16,652 nucleotides of DNA from Veillonella parvula (lineage in GTDB: Bacteria > Bacillota > Negativicutes > Veillonellales > Veillonellaceae): assembly GCA_947096075.1 (NCBI GenBank), contig CAMUQE010000027.1, positions 1 through 16,652 on the forward strand, in the 5' to 3' direction. Of the stretch, positions 1-6,901 are shown piece after piece (within the stretch, counting starts at the first letter, position 1; each line of letters begins with the position of its first letter). The notes beneath the pieces are model-generated. The model was not told where the DNA came from and made no database searches. It worked only from the letters and a program-made list of their open reading frames with translations. A program made the translations under genes and the position numbers.

Positions 1-92
1 AAATTTACATGACCTAACTGCATTGTTTACCAAATATAAAACAACTGTATATTTACTACATATAGTTATACGATACATTAAAACTATGCCTT

Positions 93-110
93 ATATATTA
101 ACTAATATAT
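93..110. promoter_or_regulatory. AT-rich 18-bp palindrome before the AEC permease
   Basis: Arms ATATATTA (93-100) and TAATATAT (103-110) are perfect reverse complements around a 2-bp centre, about 15 bp upstream of the ribosome binding site at 125-131. It could be an operator or simply AT-rich composition. A possible weak -35 (TTGTTT, 23-28) lies upstream, but no good -10 follows at the right distance, so the promoter of the downstream gene is not clearly identified. Confidence 0.25.
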
Positions 111-134
111 TAAAGAAAAACTCTAGGTGAGATG

Positions 135-1124
135 ATGAATCTATTCGAATTAGTAGGCCATATTTTTATGAATTCTATGGTTCCTATCTTAGTACTTATA
201 GGCGTGGGATTTATATTAGATAGAAGATTTAAACTCGATCTATATACGCTGAGTAAACTAAACTTTTATATATTGTTACCTACCTTTATATTTCGAGCGA
301 TGTATGAAGCTAAACTTAACTCAGGTACTTTAGAGATTGTATTCTGTGCGCTCTGTGTACTCATACTAAACTCCATCCTTTCAGATGTGGTAGGTAAGAT
401 GCAAGGATATGATCTGGCCAAGATTGCAACCTTAAAAAACTGCGTTATGTTTAATAATGTTGGGAATATGGGTGTCGCCCTTGCTATCTTTGTATTTACT
501 AATATTCCATATGTCATCGATGGAGCCACACCCTATGCCAATTTAGGTCTTGTAAGCGTTGTATCTATCATGATTATTCAAACTATCAGTAGTAATACCT
601 ATGGGTTCTACCAAGCTGGAGCTGGACGACTAACCCCACGGGATGCACTAAAAGTCGTATTCCACATGCCTATGGTATATGCCATCCCACTGGCACTACT
701 TTGCCAGCTATTGCCCTTTGATTTACACGGGCTCTTCTTCTTTGCACCACTCAACATCTTTGCCAACGCCTTCGTTGGCGTTGCCATGATTGCCTTAGGT
801 GTACAGATTAATAGAACACCTCTAAACTTTTTCAAGATGGATGTCATGCTCGCAACGACCTTACGACTCATTGTGAGCCCACTCATAGCCGCTGGTATTA
901 CCATACTATTTATAATGTTCTACGGCCCCATGCATCCAATAGCGGCGCAAACCATCATCATAACCTACAGCGTACCTACTGCTATCAATATGTCTCTTAT
1001 TGCTATTGAAATGAAGAATAATCCAGAATATGCTACACAAATCGTAATGGGCACAACTATTTTATCCGCTATAACTATGCCACTGTTTATTACAATCGCC
1101 TATTATCTATTCCCATTATATTGA
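135..1124 (+). CDS. AEC-family (auxin efflux carrier type) membrane permease
   Basis: Predicted inner-membrane transporter of the AEC family, whose bacterial members move organic anions such as malate or malonate, or amino acids. The substrate cannot be read from the sequence. The protein is almost entirely hydrophobic, with about ten membrane segments and short polar loops. The segment around residues 95-115 with paired NN and GNMG residues is typical of the broken helix in this family. Length (about 329 residues) is usual for AEC proteins. ATG codons stand at 132 and 135; the ribosome binding site AGGTGAG (125-131) is too close to the first, so 135 is preferred, and a start at 168 is also possible. 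It is monocistronic, convergent with the ArsR-type gene, and ends at a strong terminator. Family call is firm; substrate is unknown. Confidence 0.85.
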   Translation: MNLFELVGHIFMNSMVPILVLIGVGFILDRRFKLDLYTLSKLNFYILLPTFIFRAMYEAKLNSGTLEIVFCALCVLILNSILSDVVGKMQGYDLAKIATLKNCVMFNNVGNMGVALAIFVFTNIPYVIDGATPYANLGLVSVVSIMIIQTISSNTYGFYQAGAGRLTPRDALKVVFHMPMVYAIPLALLCQLLPFDLHGLFFFAPLNIFANAFVGVAMIALGVQINRTPLNFFKMDVMLATTLRLIVSPLIAAGITILFIMFYGPMHPIAAQTIIITYSVPTAINMSLIAIEMKNNPEYATQIVMGTTILSAITMPLFITIAYYLFPLY

Positions 1125-1142
1125 TACGAGTACAACTATACA

Positions 1143-1171
1143 AAAAGGAGCCCTCTAAAAGGGCTCCTTTT
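1143..1171. terminator. Bidirectional rho-independent terminator
   Basis: Stem GGAGCCC (1147-1153) / GGGCTCC (1161-1167) with a 7-nt loop, flanked by A residues on the left and T residues on the right. It therefore forms a hairpin plus U-tract on both strands. It lies between the convergent AEC permease and ArsR-type genes and can serve both. Confidence 0.9.
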
Positions 1172-1253
1172 ATTATATTTTAAGGCTAAAATACTTATAA
1201 GTGTATCATAGGCTCATATCTTATAATGAGACTTTAAATAATTACGTTCTTAA

Positions 1254-1544
1254 TTATTGATGAGCTACGTGTTCCATCCCCATGCGAACTAAACATTCAA
1301 CATGATCATCGTTTAGAGAATAATATGCTGTTTTCCCATCCTTGCGATACGTAACAAGGCGCGCTTGGCGCAATACACGCAATTGATGAGAAATAGCAGA
1401 TTGTCCCATACCCATGGTTTCTGCAATGTGATTGACACACATTTCATTTTCTAGCAATAATTCTACTATTTTAAGGCGGGTAGGATCACCCAAGATTTTA
1501 AACAGTTCGGCCAGCTTTAGCAATGACTCTTGTTTGTCGGTCAT
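1254..1544 (-). CDS. ArsR/SmtB-family metal-sensing repressor with alpha-5 zinc-type site
   Basis: Small winged helix-turn-helix repressor (96 residues) of the ArsR/SmtB family, which releases DNA when metal binds. The recognition helix lies around GQSAISHQLRVLRQA, followed by a beta-hairpin wing (YRKDGKTAYYSL). The C-terminal helix contains Asp-x-His-x10-His-x2-His (DDHVECLVRMGMEHVAH), exactly the ligand spacing of the alpha-5 Zn/Co site of CzrA and SmtB. The alpha-3 region has one Cys (EMCVNHI) and not the arsenic-type CxC. This predicts Zn(II), Co(II) or Ni(II) sensing. A longer reading starts at 1574, but the good ribosome binding site (AAGGGGG, 5-6 bp before the ATG at 1544) selects the shorter start. 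It is downstream of uspA on the same strand but has its own promoter. No metal exporter is adjacent, so the target is unseen. Confidence 0.88.
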   Translation of the reverse strand: MTDKQESLLKLAELFKILGDPTRLKIVELLLENEMCVNHIAETMGMGQSAISHQLRVLRQARLVTYRKDGKTAYYSLNDDHVECLVRMGMEHVAHQ

Positions 1545-1641
1545 ATAGTCCCCCTTACTTTCACTAATATCCATTCTTATTTTGTAGCTCTTTTGTGTAA
1601 CTATGATACCTCTTATAGCAGCACGCCAATATATATGGCAT

Positions 1642-1660
1642 ATATACGTATATTATATCA
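1642..1660 (-). promoter_or_regulatory. Extended -10 promoter and overlapping palindrome for the ArsR-type gene
   Basis: On the minus strand TGATATAAT (extended -10; TATAAT at 1657-1652) lies about 110 bp before the ArsR-type start, with only a weak -35. The perfect 12-bp palindrome ATATACGTATAT (1642-1653) overlaps the -10 and the expected start point, a position suited to autorepression. The palindrome does not match the usual SmtB operator consensus, so the operator role is inferred. Confidence 0.45.
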
Positions 1661-1673
1661 TTTTTAACATAAT

Positions 1674-1709
1674 AAAAAAGAGACCTTGAGAAACCAAAGA
1701 CTCTTTTTT
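1674..1709 (-). terminator. Rho-independent terminator of uspA
   Basis: Read on the minus strand, AAAAAAGAG pairs with CTCTTTTTT; a T-T mismatch follows, then CTTTG pairs with CAAGG around a 6-nt loop. The U-run directly follows. It lies 25 bp after the uspA stop codon and separates uspA from the ArsR-type promoter. The reverse strand also has a T-run. Confidence 0.75.
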
Positions 1710-1734
1710 ATGACATATCTATATCAGATATGAA

Positions 1735-2181
1735 TTATTTAATGATTAATACAGGGCAAGTGGAGTGGCTAGTTACATAGCTACTTACGCTACCCATAAA
1801 TAAGCCTTTCAAAGGACCAAGGCCACGGCTACCCATTACGATGAGATCAGCATTGTATTTTTTAGCTACTGCAAGTAATGCCGGCCCTGGGGAGCCAACT
1901 TCGAATACGCTTTTAACTTTTACGCCTGCAGGAATTTCTTTCACTACATCGTTAAGAATTTCCTTACCAGTCTCTTCCATATCTTCAGCAATTTGCTCAG
2001 ATACGTAACCACCAGAAATTGGTGTTTGATCAAAATTGGAAATAGCAGAAACAATGTTAGCAACGTGAACAACAATCAATTCAGCTTGGTTGCGATCAGC
2101 TACAGCAAGAGCATGTTCCAACGCACGTTTAGCATTTTCAGAACCATCAGTAGGTACGACAATAGTTTTGTAGGTAACCAT
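1735..2181 (-). CDS. Universal stress protein, UspA family
   Basis: Single-domain cytoplasmic universal stress protein (148 residues, usual length). The N-terminal strand TIVVPTDGSENAKRALEHA and the C-terminal GSRGLGPLKGLFMGSVS match the family. The latter fits the ATP-binding pattern G-x2-G-x9-G-S/T, so this is likely an ATP-binding Usp of the MJ0577 type and not a non-binding one. The ribosome binding site AGGAGGGG lies 5 bp before the ATG. It has its own promoter and terminator, so it is monocistronic. Its specific role (stress survival, energy sensing) cannot be deduced. Confidence 0.92.
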   Translation of the reverse strand: MVTYKTIVVPTDGSENAKRALEHALAVADRNQAELIVVHVANIVSAISNFDQTPISGGYVSEQIAEDMEETGKEILNDVVKEIPAGVKVKSVFEVGSPGPALLAVAKKYNADLIVMGSRGLGPLKGLFMGSVSSYVTSHSTCPVLIIK

Positions 2182-2297
2182 AATAACCCCTCCTATTCCT
2201 AATCCCTCAAAGGGGATATGATCAAATATCGTTTAGCCTATACTAATATATTCTAGACCATCAAGGAAAACTCCTCTTTTTTAAAAGGATTTATTAC

Positions 2298-2306
2298 ATT
2301 ATAGCA
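2298..2306 (-). promoter_or_regulatory. Extended -10 promoter of uspA
   Basis: TGCTATAAT on the minus strand (TATAAT at 2303-2298, TGC at 2306-2304) is a good extended -10; the -35 (TTGTAT, about 19 bp upstream) is suboptimally spaced. The predicted leader is about 110 nt. No clear terminator for the upstream 423-residue gene was found in 2182-2350. Confidence 0.5.
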
Positions 2307-2350
2307 CAAATTATACAGAATTATACAACTAATAGAATATTATATGTATA

Positions 2351-3622
2351 TTAAAGAACTTGAGATGATTGATTTGTATTGAGTGTAGTAGTCAATTTAA
2401 AGCCTTCTAGTACCTCTATAAGCTCTGGAGTAGCAAGGCTAGCACCTGCAGGACCAATCATTCGAGCTACGGCCACATTACCTTCATTACCGAGAATAAT
2501 CATCGCACCAAAGGATACAGGCTCTGCTACAGATGTATCAGCCGTATTCGGATTTTTCATATTTCCCGCTAAATAGAACATAACATTACCGTCAATAATA
2601 TGCGTTTCATAACGAATAATTGTAGCCTTATTTACCTCAACCAATTGTTTTAAATAATAGTCTCCAAGCATTTGCTTACCCATCATTGTCGGCATACCGG
2701 AGCTGACAGCTTGTACGGGGATTGTAAAAGACTCAATATCGAGGCGTATATTATGTTTGGTAAAAGCAATCTTGCCCTTTTCATTAAGACGGGTGAAGCC
2801 TTTTGGATAAGCAAACTTGATGCCCTCAGCTACACTGATATCACTTGTACCTGTTAATATCTTCTTAACACCTTTAATGGCATTAGAGCCACGCTTATTA
2901 AGTAATTCGAAGGATGGAATGGTATGCTCCATCAAACCAAGCTCCATAAACTCTGCTTGAACTGGAGCGTAAGTACTCGCCAAATTATAGCGGTGAGTTG
3001 GATCTTTCTCCATGATAAATTCCGCTTCAAATACAGATTGAACCGGTTCAGTAGATGTCATATCCGCATAAGATTTTGGTATGCTTTTATCCCAACGAGC
3101 AGAGACTGCACCTTTCTTAGTAAAGAACCCACCTACAATATCATTATGCTCAAAGTTATTGCTATGTTGGCGCCAAATATTCAAATACTCCTCATTAGAC
3201 ATGCCCTTAATAGGTACGCCATACCAAGTCGTATTCCATTCTTTTTGAGACACTCCATCTTGTGGTGTGTTATTGCGCTTAGTGAAAGATACTGTATAAG
3301 AATCCTCTTGCGTAGGGCCTGCTAAATTAAAGGAGTAGCCTTGAATATGCTCGCTTTCACTACGCACATCCATATCTAGCATAACCCCATCAGCTACACG
3401 CCAAGGAATTGAAAACATATAACCATTTTTATAGTCCTTGACCACCGTGTTCATCTTGGTAGCATAGGATTTGTATTGTTCTGGCAAAATAGATGCAGAA
3501 TCCTTTTGAGATTCCACAATAGATAAAGGCGTTTCAGGTGTAGCTTTCAAACCTTCCGCCATAATAGAAGTCGTTCCCAAAGCCATTACAGCCAAGGTTG
3601 CCGCAACCAAACGTAACTTCAT
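2351..3622 (-). CDS. Exported protein of unknown function, last gene of amino-acid ABC operon
   Basis: I do not recognise this 423-residue protein. It has a clear Sec signal peptide (MKLRL, then a hydrophobic core, probable cleavage after MAEG or AMA-like residues near 23) and no lipobox, so it should be released into the periplasm or secreted. No transmembrane segment follows. Two stretches look similarly organised, around residues 48-80 (YMFSIPWRVADGV) and 265-300 (IKFAYPKGFTRL). The end (MIILGNEGNVAVARMIG, then a closing ...LEGFKL helix) has the flavour of a PsbP/Mog1-like alpha-beta sandwich, possibly in tandem. That fold idea is an inference. The ribosome binding site AGGAGG precedes the ATG by 4 bp, and only 8 bp separate it from the ABC ATPase, so it is co-transcribed with the importer. 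Confidence 0.8.
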   Translation of the reverse strand: MKLRLVAATLAVMALGTTSIMAEGLKATPETPLSIVESQKDSASILPEQYKSYATKMNTVVKDYKNGYMFSIPWRVADGVMLDMDVRSESEHIQGYSFNLAGPTQEDSYTVSFTKRNNTPQDGVSQKEWNTTWYGVPIKGMSNEEYLNIWRQHSNNFEHNDIVGGFFTKKGAVSARWDKSIPKSYADMTSTEPVQSVFEAEFIMEKDPTHRYNLASTYAPVQAEFMELGLMEHTIPSFELLNKRGSNAIKGVKKILTGTSDISVAEGIKFAYPKGFTRLNEKGKIAFTKHNIRLDIESFTIPVQAVSSGMPTMMGKQMLGDYYLKQLVEVNKATIIRYETHIIDGNVMFYLAGNMKNPNTADTSVAEPVSFGAMIILGNEGNVAVARMIGPAGASLATPELIEVLEGFKLTTTLNTNQSSQVL

Positions 3623-3630
3623 AGAGCCTC

Positions 3631-4386
3631 CTATAACATATTATCTAAGAACGTTTTCGTTCTATCGTTCTGCGGATTATTGAAAATTTGTTCTGGTGTT
3701 CCTTCTTCTTGAATGACACCATCTGCCATGAAGATAACACGATCGGATACTTCACGAGCAAAATTCATTTCATGGGTTACGATGATCATCGTCATGTGAT
3801 CGTCCGCCAATTGTTTGATTGTCTTAAGAACCTCACCAGTAAGCTCAGGATCGAGAGCAGATGTGGGTTCATCAAAGAGCATGATTTCTGGATTCATCGC
3901 TAGCGCACGGGCAATAGCTACACGCTGTTGCTGACCGCCAGATAAGCGAGATGGATACATATCTCGTTTTTCCCATAATCCTACTTTATTGAGTAATTGC
4001 TCTGCAATCGGTAAGATTTCGTCATCTTTCATACCTTTTACCATACGAGGAGCAATCATAATATTATCGATCACCGTCATGTGTGGGAATAAGTTGAAGG
4101 ATTGAAATACCATACCCATGCGGAGCAATAATTCATGTTGAGTTTGAGAAGATGCATATTTTACAACACCATTTTCAGTGCTAGCAAGAACCGTACCATC
4201 TACGGTAATAGAGCCTCCATCAATCGTTTCTAATTGACCTAAGCAGCGCAAAAACGTGGATTTACCAGAACCAGAAGGTCCGATGATAGAAACAATTTCC
4301 CCTCTATTCATTTTGAGCGACACATCGCGCAATACTGTTTGATTATTAAAGCGTTTTTCAATACGCTCCATATTTACAAATGTCAT
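3631..4386 (-). CDS. Polar amino-acid ABC transporter, ATP-binding subunit (GlnQ-type)
   Basis: Cytoplasmic ATPase that powers amino-acid import with the permease and binding protein encoded upstream. Walker A GPSGSGKST is at residues 36-44, followed by the Q-loop (MVFQSFNLFPH), signature LSGGQQQRVAIARAL, Walker B IMLFDEPTSALD and the switch histidine in IIVTHEM. These match the PAAT/GlnQ class. At 251 residues it is slightly longer than the usual 240 because of an insertion around residues 65-90 before the Q-loop. Ribosome binding site GAGGT precedes the ATG. The 151-bp gap before it contains only an imperfect direct repeat (TATCTCAYCTA) and no terminator, so it should belong to the same transcript as the permease. 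Confidence 0.95.
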   Translation of the reverse strand: MTFVNMERIEKRFNNQTVLRDVSLKMNRGEIVSIIGPSGSGKSTFLRCLGQLETIDGGSITVDGTVLASTENGVVKYASSQTQHELLLRMGMVFQSFNLFPHMTVIDNIMIAPRMVKGMKDDEILPIAEQLLNKVGLWEKRDMYPSRLSGGQQQRVAIARALAMNPEIMLFDEPTSALDPELTGEVLKTIKQLADDHMTMIIVTHEMNFAREVSDRVIFMADGVIQEEGTPEQIFNNPQNDRTKTFLDNML

Positions 4387-4537
4387 AAGTACCTCTTACA
4401 TCGTCATATTAAGTATATAACTAGCGCCTCAAGTAAAGATATCTCATCTAAAAATCACATCTATAGACATCAAAAAAAGTATCTCACCTATAAAACTAGC
4501 TACATCATTACATGCGACAAACTACCATAGAATTAGA

Positions 4538-5194
4538 TTAATCTTCGTATACAGCAAATCTTCGTTCTAAGTAGTTGAAAATATTCGTCAAAATAAAGGT
4601 AAAGATCAAGTAGAATATTGCTGCCACGAGGAATGCAGAAATATCAAAGTCACGTTGTACGATAGACTTCGTAATACGCAAGATATCATTCATCGCTAAT
4701 ACATACACGAGAGATGTATCTTTCAACAAGTTAATCGTCTCATTCGCAAGAGGTGGCAATACGCGCTTAAACATTTGCGGCAAGATGATTTTACGCATAG
4801 TTTGTGCGTATGTAAAGCCAAGAACCTTTGCCCCTTCGTATTGACCACGAGAGATGGATTGAATACCACCGCGGAAAATTTCACATAAATAAGCTGCGTA
4901 GTTTAATACGAAAGTAAGAACTGCTGCCGTCGCATCATCCATCTGAATGGCACCGTCTGTGATGATTGGTAAGGCATAATAGACGAATAAAATTTGTAAC
5001 ATCAACGGTGTGCCACGCATTAAGTACACGAAAGCATCAACAAGCTTATCTACTAAAGGTAATTTAGATAGACGCAACATAGCCATCAAGATGCCGCCTG
5101 GAATAGATAAAATCCATACAATACAGAACAGTGATACGGTTACCTTTAATCCATCGGCGATGGTTGGAATAATCTGCAATAAATAATCTAACAT
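4538..5194 (-). CDS. Polar amino-acid ABC transporter, permease subunit
   Basis: Inner-membrane permease of the His/Glu/Gln/Arg/opine class, about 218 residues with around five membrane segments. The EAA loop is visible (GQYEGAKVLGFTYAQTMRK followed by ILP), the contact site for the ATPase. Only one permease gene is present, so it probably works as a homodimer. The ORF is open back to 5254, but an AAGGAG ribosome binding site (5201-5206) sits 6 bp before the ATG at 5194, and the extra 20 codons would lie across a perfect hairpin (5217-5247). The short start is therefore chosen. It follows the binding-protein gene and precedes the ATPase. Confidence 0.93.
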   Translation of the reverse strand: MLDYLLQIIPTIADGLKVTVSLFCIVWILSIPGGILMAMLRLSKLPLVDKLVDAFVYLMRGTPLMLQILFVYYALPIITDGAIQMDDATAAVLTFVLNYAAYLCEIFRGGIQSISRGQYEGAKVLGFTYAQTMRKIILPQMFKRVLPPLANETINLLKDTSLVYVLAMNDILRITKSIVQRDFDISAFLVAAIFYLIFTFILTNIFNYLERRFAVYED

Positions 5195-5216
5195 GGAAGA
5201 CTCCTTCAAAACACGA

Positions 5217-5247
5217 CTAGAGAAGAGGCATCTGGCCTCTTCTCTAG
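5217..5247 (-). terminator. Perfect 13-bp intra-operon hairpin between binding-protein and permease genes
   Basis: Arms CTAGAGAAGAGGC (5217-5229) and GCCTCTTCTCTAG (5235-5247) pair perfectly around a 5-nt loop. On the minus strand the stem is followed by TCGTGTTTTG, too poor in U for a full terminator. It lies 70 bp after the binding-protein stop and 22 bp before the permease start. Such hairpins commonly stabilise or partly terminate binding-protein mRNA so that it exceeds the membrane subunits; that role is inferred here. Confidence 0.7.
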
Positions 5248-5317
5248 TGTACATTTCGTTCTTTAATTATCAGTTGTACCTACTGACCATAGTACTATTA
5301 GTATACCACGAATCGTA

Positions 5318-6130
5318 CTATTTAGCATCGCTCTTATCAAGGTCTGCGCCGGAGCCTAACCATTTTTCAGCGATTTTATCAGCAGTGCCGTCTTTTTTCA
5401 TTTCAGCTAAGATACCATTGATTTTGTCACGCAAAGCAGTGTCTTCTTTACGGAAACCAATAGCAAAGTTATCTACACCGTAATCAGTACCTTCTACGAT
5501 TTTGTATTTACCAGGCTCTTTTGTCATGAGGTAACGAGCAATAACGCCATCAGCAATAACCGCATCTACACGTCCAATGCCAAGATCCATGAACGCACTT
5601 ACGAAATCAGCATAGGCTTTTGTTTCTTTAACAGTTTTACCGCTTTCATCCTTTTGTAATGCAGCTTCACCAGTACTAGCTTGTTGTACGCCAACCACTT
5701 TACCAGCAAGATCAGCCTTACCTTTGATGGACTCATCTTCATTACGAACGATGATGTATTGTTTATCTTTCATATATACATTGGAGAATAAAATATTTTT
5801 CTCACGTTCAGGAGATACGGTCAAACCATTCCACAATGCGTCGATTTTTTTAGATTTCAATTCAGCTTCTTTACTGGACCAGTCGATAGCTTTGAATTCT
5901 ACTTCCATGCCAGCACGTTTAGCTGCTTCTTTTGCCATATCGATGTCAAAGCCTACGATTTCGCCTTTATCATCTTTAAAGCCCATTGGAGGGAAGCTAT
6001 CATCTAAACCAATAACAATTTTCTTAGGCAATTCAGTATTAGCTTTTTTAGCATCGCCACCACAACCAGTTACAAATGCCATCATAGACACAGCTGCAAG
6101 GCCAACGACCATCATCTTTTTCCAATTCAT
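5318..6130 (-). CDS. Polar amino-acid ABC transporter, substrate-binding lipoprotein (SBP family 3)
   Basis: Exported lipoprotein that captures an amino acid and delivers it to the permease encoded downstream. The N-terminus has a lysine-containing n-region, a hydrophobic core and lipobox VTGC, giving lipidated Cys23. The mature start IVIGLDDSFPPMGFKDDKGEIVGFDIDMAKEA-type region is a hallmark of family-3 binding proteins for polar amino acids, and the DALWNGLTVSPEREK and AEKWLGSG-type C-terminus agree. Length (270) is usual. Ribosome binding site GGAGGAT lies about 5 bp before the ATG. It is first in the operon, with its own promoter. Substrate (glutamine, cystine, arginine and others) cannot be assigned by eye. 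Confidence 0.95.
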   Translation of the reverse strand: MNWKKMMVVGLAAVSMMAFVTGCGGDAKKANTELPKKIVIGLDDSFPPMGFKDDKGEIVGFDIDMAKEAAKRAGMEVEFKAIDWSSKEAELKSKKIDALWNGLTVSPEREKNILFSNVYMKDKQYIIVRNEDESIKGKADLAGKVVGVQQASTGEAALQKDESGKTVKETKAYADFVSAFMDLGIGRVDAVIADGVIARYLMTKEPGKYKIVEGTDYGVDNFAIGFRKEDTALRDKINGILAEMKKDGTADKIAEKWLGSGADLDKSDAK

Positions 6131-6181
6131 AACTATCCTCCACGGCGCTTATCGCCTATTTACTACTTACTAATATGCTTT

Positions 6182-6202
6182 GTACAGATTTACGTTCTGT
6201 AC
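6182..6202 (-). promoter_or_regulatory. Inverted repeat at the start of the ABC operon transcript
   Basis: GTACAGA (6182-6188) and TCTGTAC (6196-6202) form 7-bp arms around a 7-nt centre. It begins about 5 nt downstream of the predicted transcription start, a position fitting a repressor operator or a 5'-terminal RNA hairpin. Which of these applies is unknown. Confidence 0.45.
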
Positions 6203-6213
6203 CCGATGATTGT

Positions 6214-6242
6214 ATTATACTTTAGTTCGTTAAAGTTGTAAA
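6214..6242 (-). promoter_or_regulatory. Sigma-A-type promoter of the amino-acid ABC operon
   Basis: Minus-strand -35 TTTACA (6242-6237), 17-bp spacer, -10 TATAAT (6219-6214). Predicted start near 6207, giving a leader of about 75 nt before the binding-protein ATG. The rest of 6243-6388, upstream, shows no clear terminator for the small membrane-protein gene. Confidence 0.75.
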
Positions 6243-6388
6243 TAGTTAATTCAATGAATTTGTAGATTTTTCATTTTATAGATTCTTATCATATATTTTA
6301 TGTTTCTAGATTCATTTGCGCCATGCTTCTGTAGGTCCATGTTTATATCTCTGTATGCCTATATTATATTACGTTTAGCGCTTATGCT

Positions 6389-6865
6389 TTATGACTGCGT
6401 ATGTTTATGGATGGCCTCAATCATAGCCATTTTATCCTTGTACGCCACTTGATGTAGATCAAGCGGTATCACATAGATTCCACCATGACCATTCACGGCT
6501 TGCAATTCACGCCACCCTTCGGTAAAACCGATAATATGTTCATAATCAACAAAGACAAAATATTCATCCCCATAGAATAGACTGTGAAAGTATTCTTTCA
6601 CAGAAAAAGGCCTACGTTTTAACACGAGGCCCTTTTCACAGATAAAAGCTTGACTTTCACCTAATCTATGAAGGGTCCACAATATTACGAGCAACAACAG
6701 ATAATACCATACGCGTTCCGCCCAGTCTGAGGGCATATATTTCACGATCAACGCACACACAACTAGACCGATGATGCGACCGGTCCACTGGATTCCGCGA
6801 TGTATTTCTAAGCTCTGTTGTACGGCACCTGATGAAAAGCGTTCCATCGCCTCTTGTTTCGTCAT
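6389..6865 (-). CDS. Small membrane protein of unknown function, possible PH-like domain
   Basis: A 158-residue protein I cannot assign to a named family. It starts with a short cytoplasmic stretch, then two hydrophobic segments around residues 28-45 and 53-67 separated by a short turn (MPSDWAERV), consistent with a membrane hairpin. A soluble C-terminal domain of about 85 residues follows (CEKGLVLKRRPFSVKEY to IEAIHKH). The pattern of a basic strand, aromatic strands and a closing helix resembles bacterial PH-like domains of membrane proteins; this is an inference. Ribosome binding site GAGGT lies 5-6 bp before the ATG. The gene lies 36 bp after trpS on the same strand, so the two are probably co-transcribed. 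Confidence 0.75.
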   Translation of the reverse strand: MTKQEAMERFSSGAVQQSLEIHRGIQWTGRIIGLVVCALIVKYMPSDWAERVWYYLLLLVILWTLHRLGESQAFICEKGLVLKRRPFSVKEYFHSLFYGDEYFVFVDYEHIIGFTEGWRELQAVNGHGGIYVIPLDLHQVAYKDKMAMIEAIHKHTQS

Positions 6866-6901
6866 GGTTTACCTCACAAATTGAAAGTCTAGTATATGAT
6901 T

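Noticed and set aside
1545..1574. Longer N-terminus for the ArsR-type repressor
   Set aside because: No ribosome binding site before 1574, while AAGGGGG is well spaced before 1544.
2258..2290. AGGA/TCCT hairpin followed by CTTTTTT on the plus strand
   Set aside because: The stem is only 4 bp and it lies on the wrong strand for the flanking minus-strand genes.
2924..3325. 133-codon plus-strand reading
   Set aside because: Lies entirely antisense to the exported 423-residue protein, which has a signal peptide and good ribosome binding site.
4420..4500. Imperfect direct repeat TATCTCAYCTA in the permease-ATPase gap
   Set aside because: Only two short degenerate copies in AT-rich DNA; no array or regulatory logic is evident.
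5195..5254. Longer N-terminus for the ABC permease
   Set aside because: The extra 20 codons cross a perfect hairpin and are not membrane-protein-like; the AAGGAG site 6 bp before 5194 gives a better start.
5724..6173. 149-codon plus-strand reading
   Set aside because: Antisense shadow of the substrate-binding lipoprotein and its leader.
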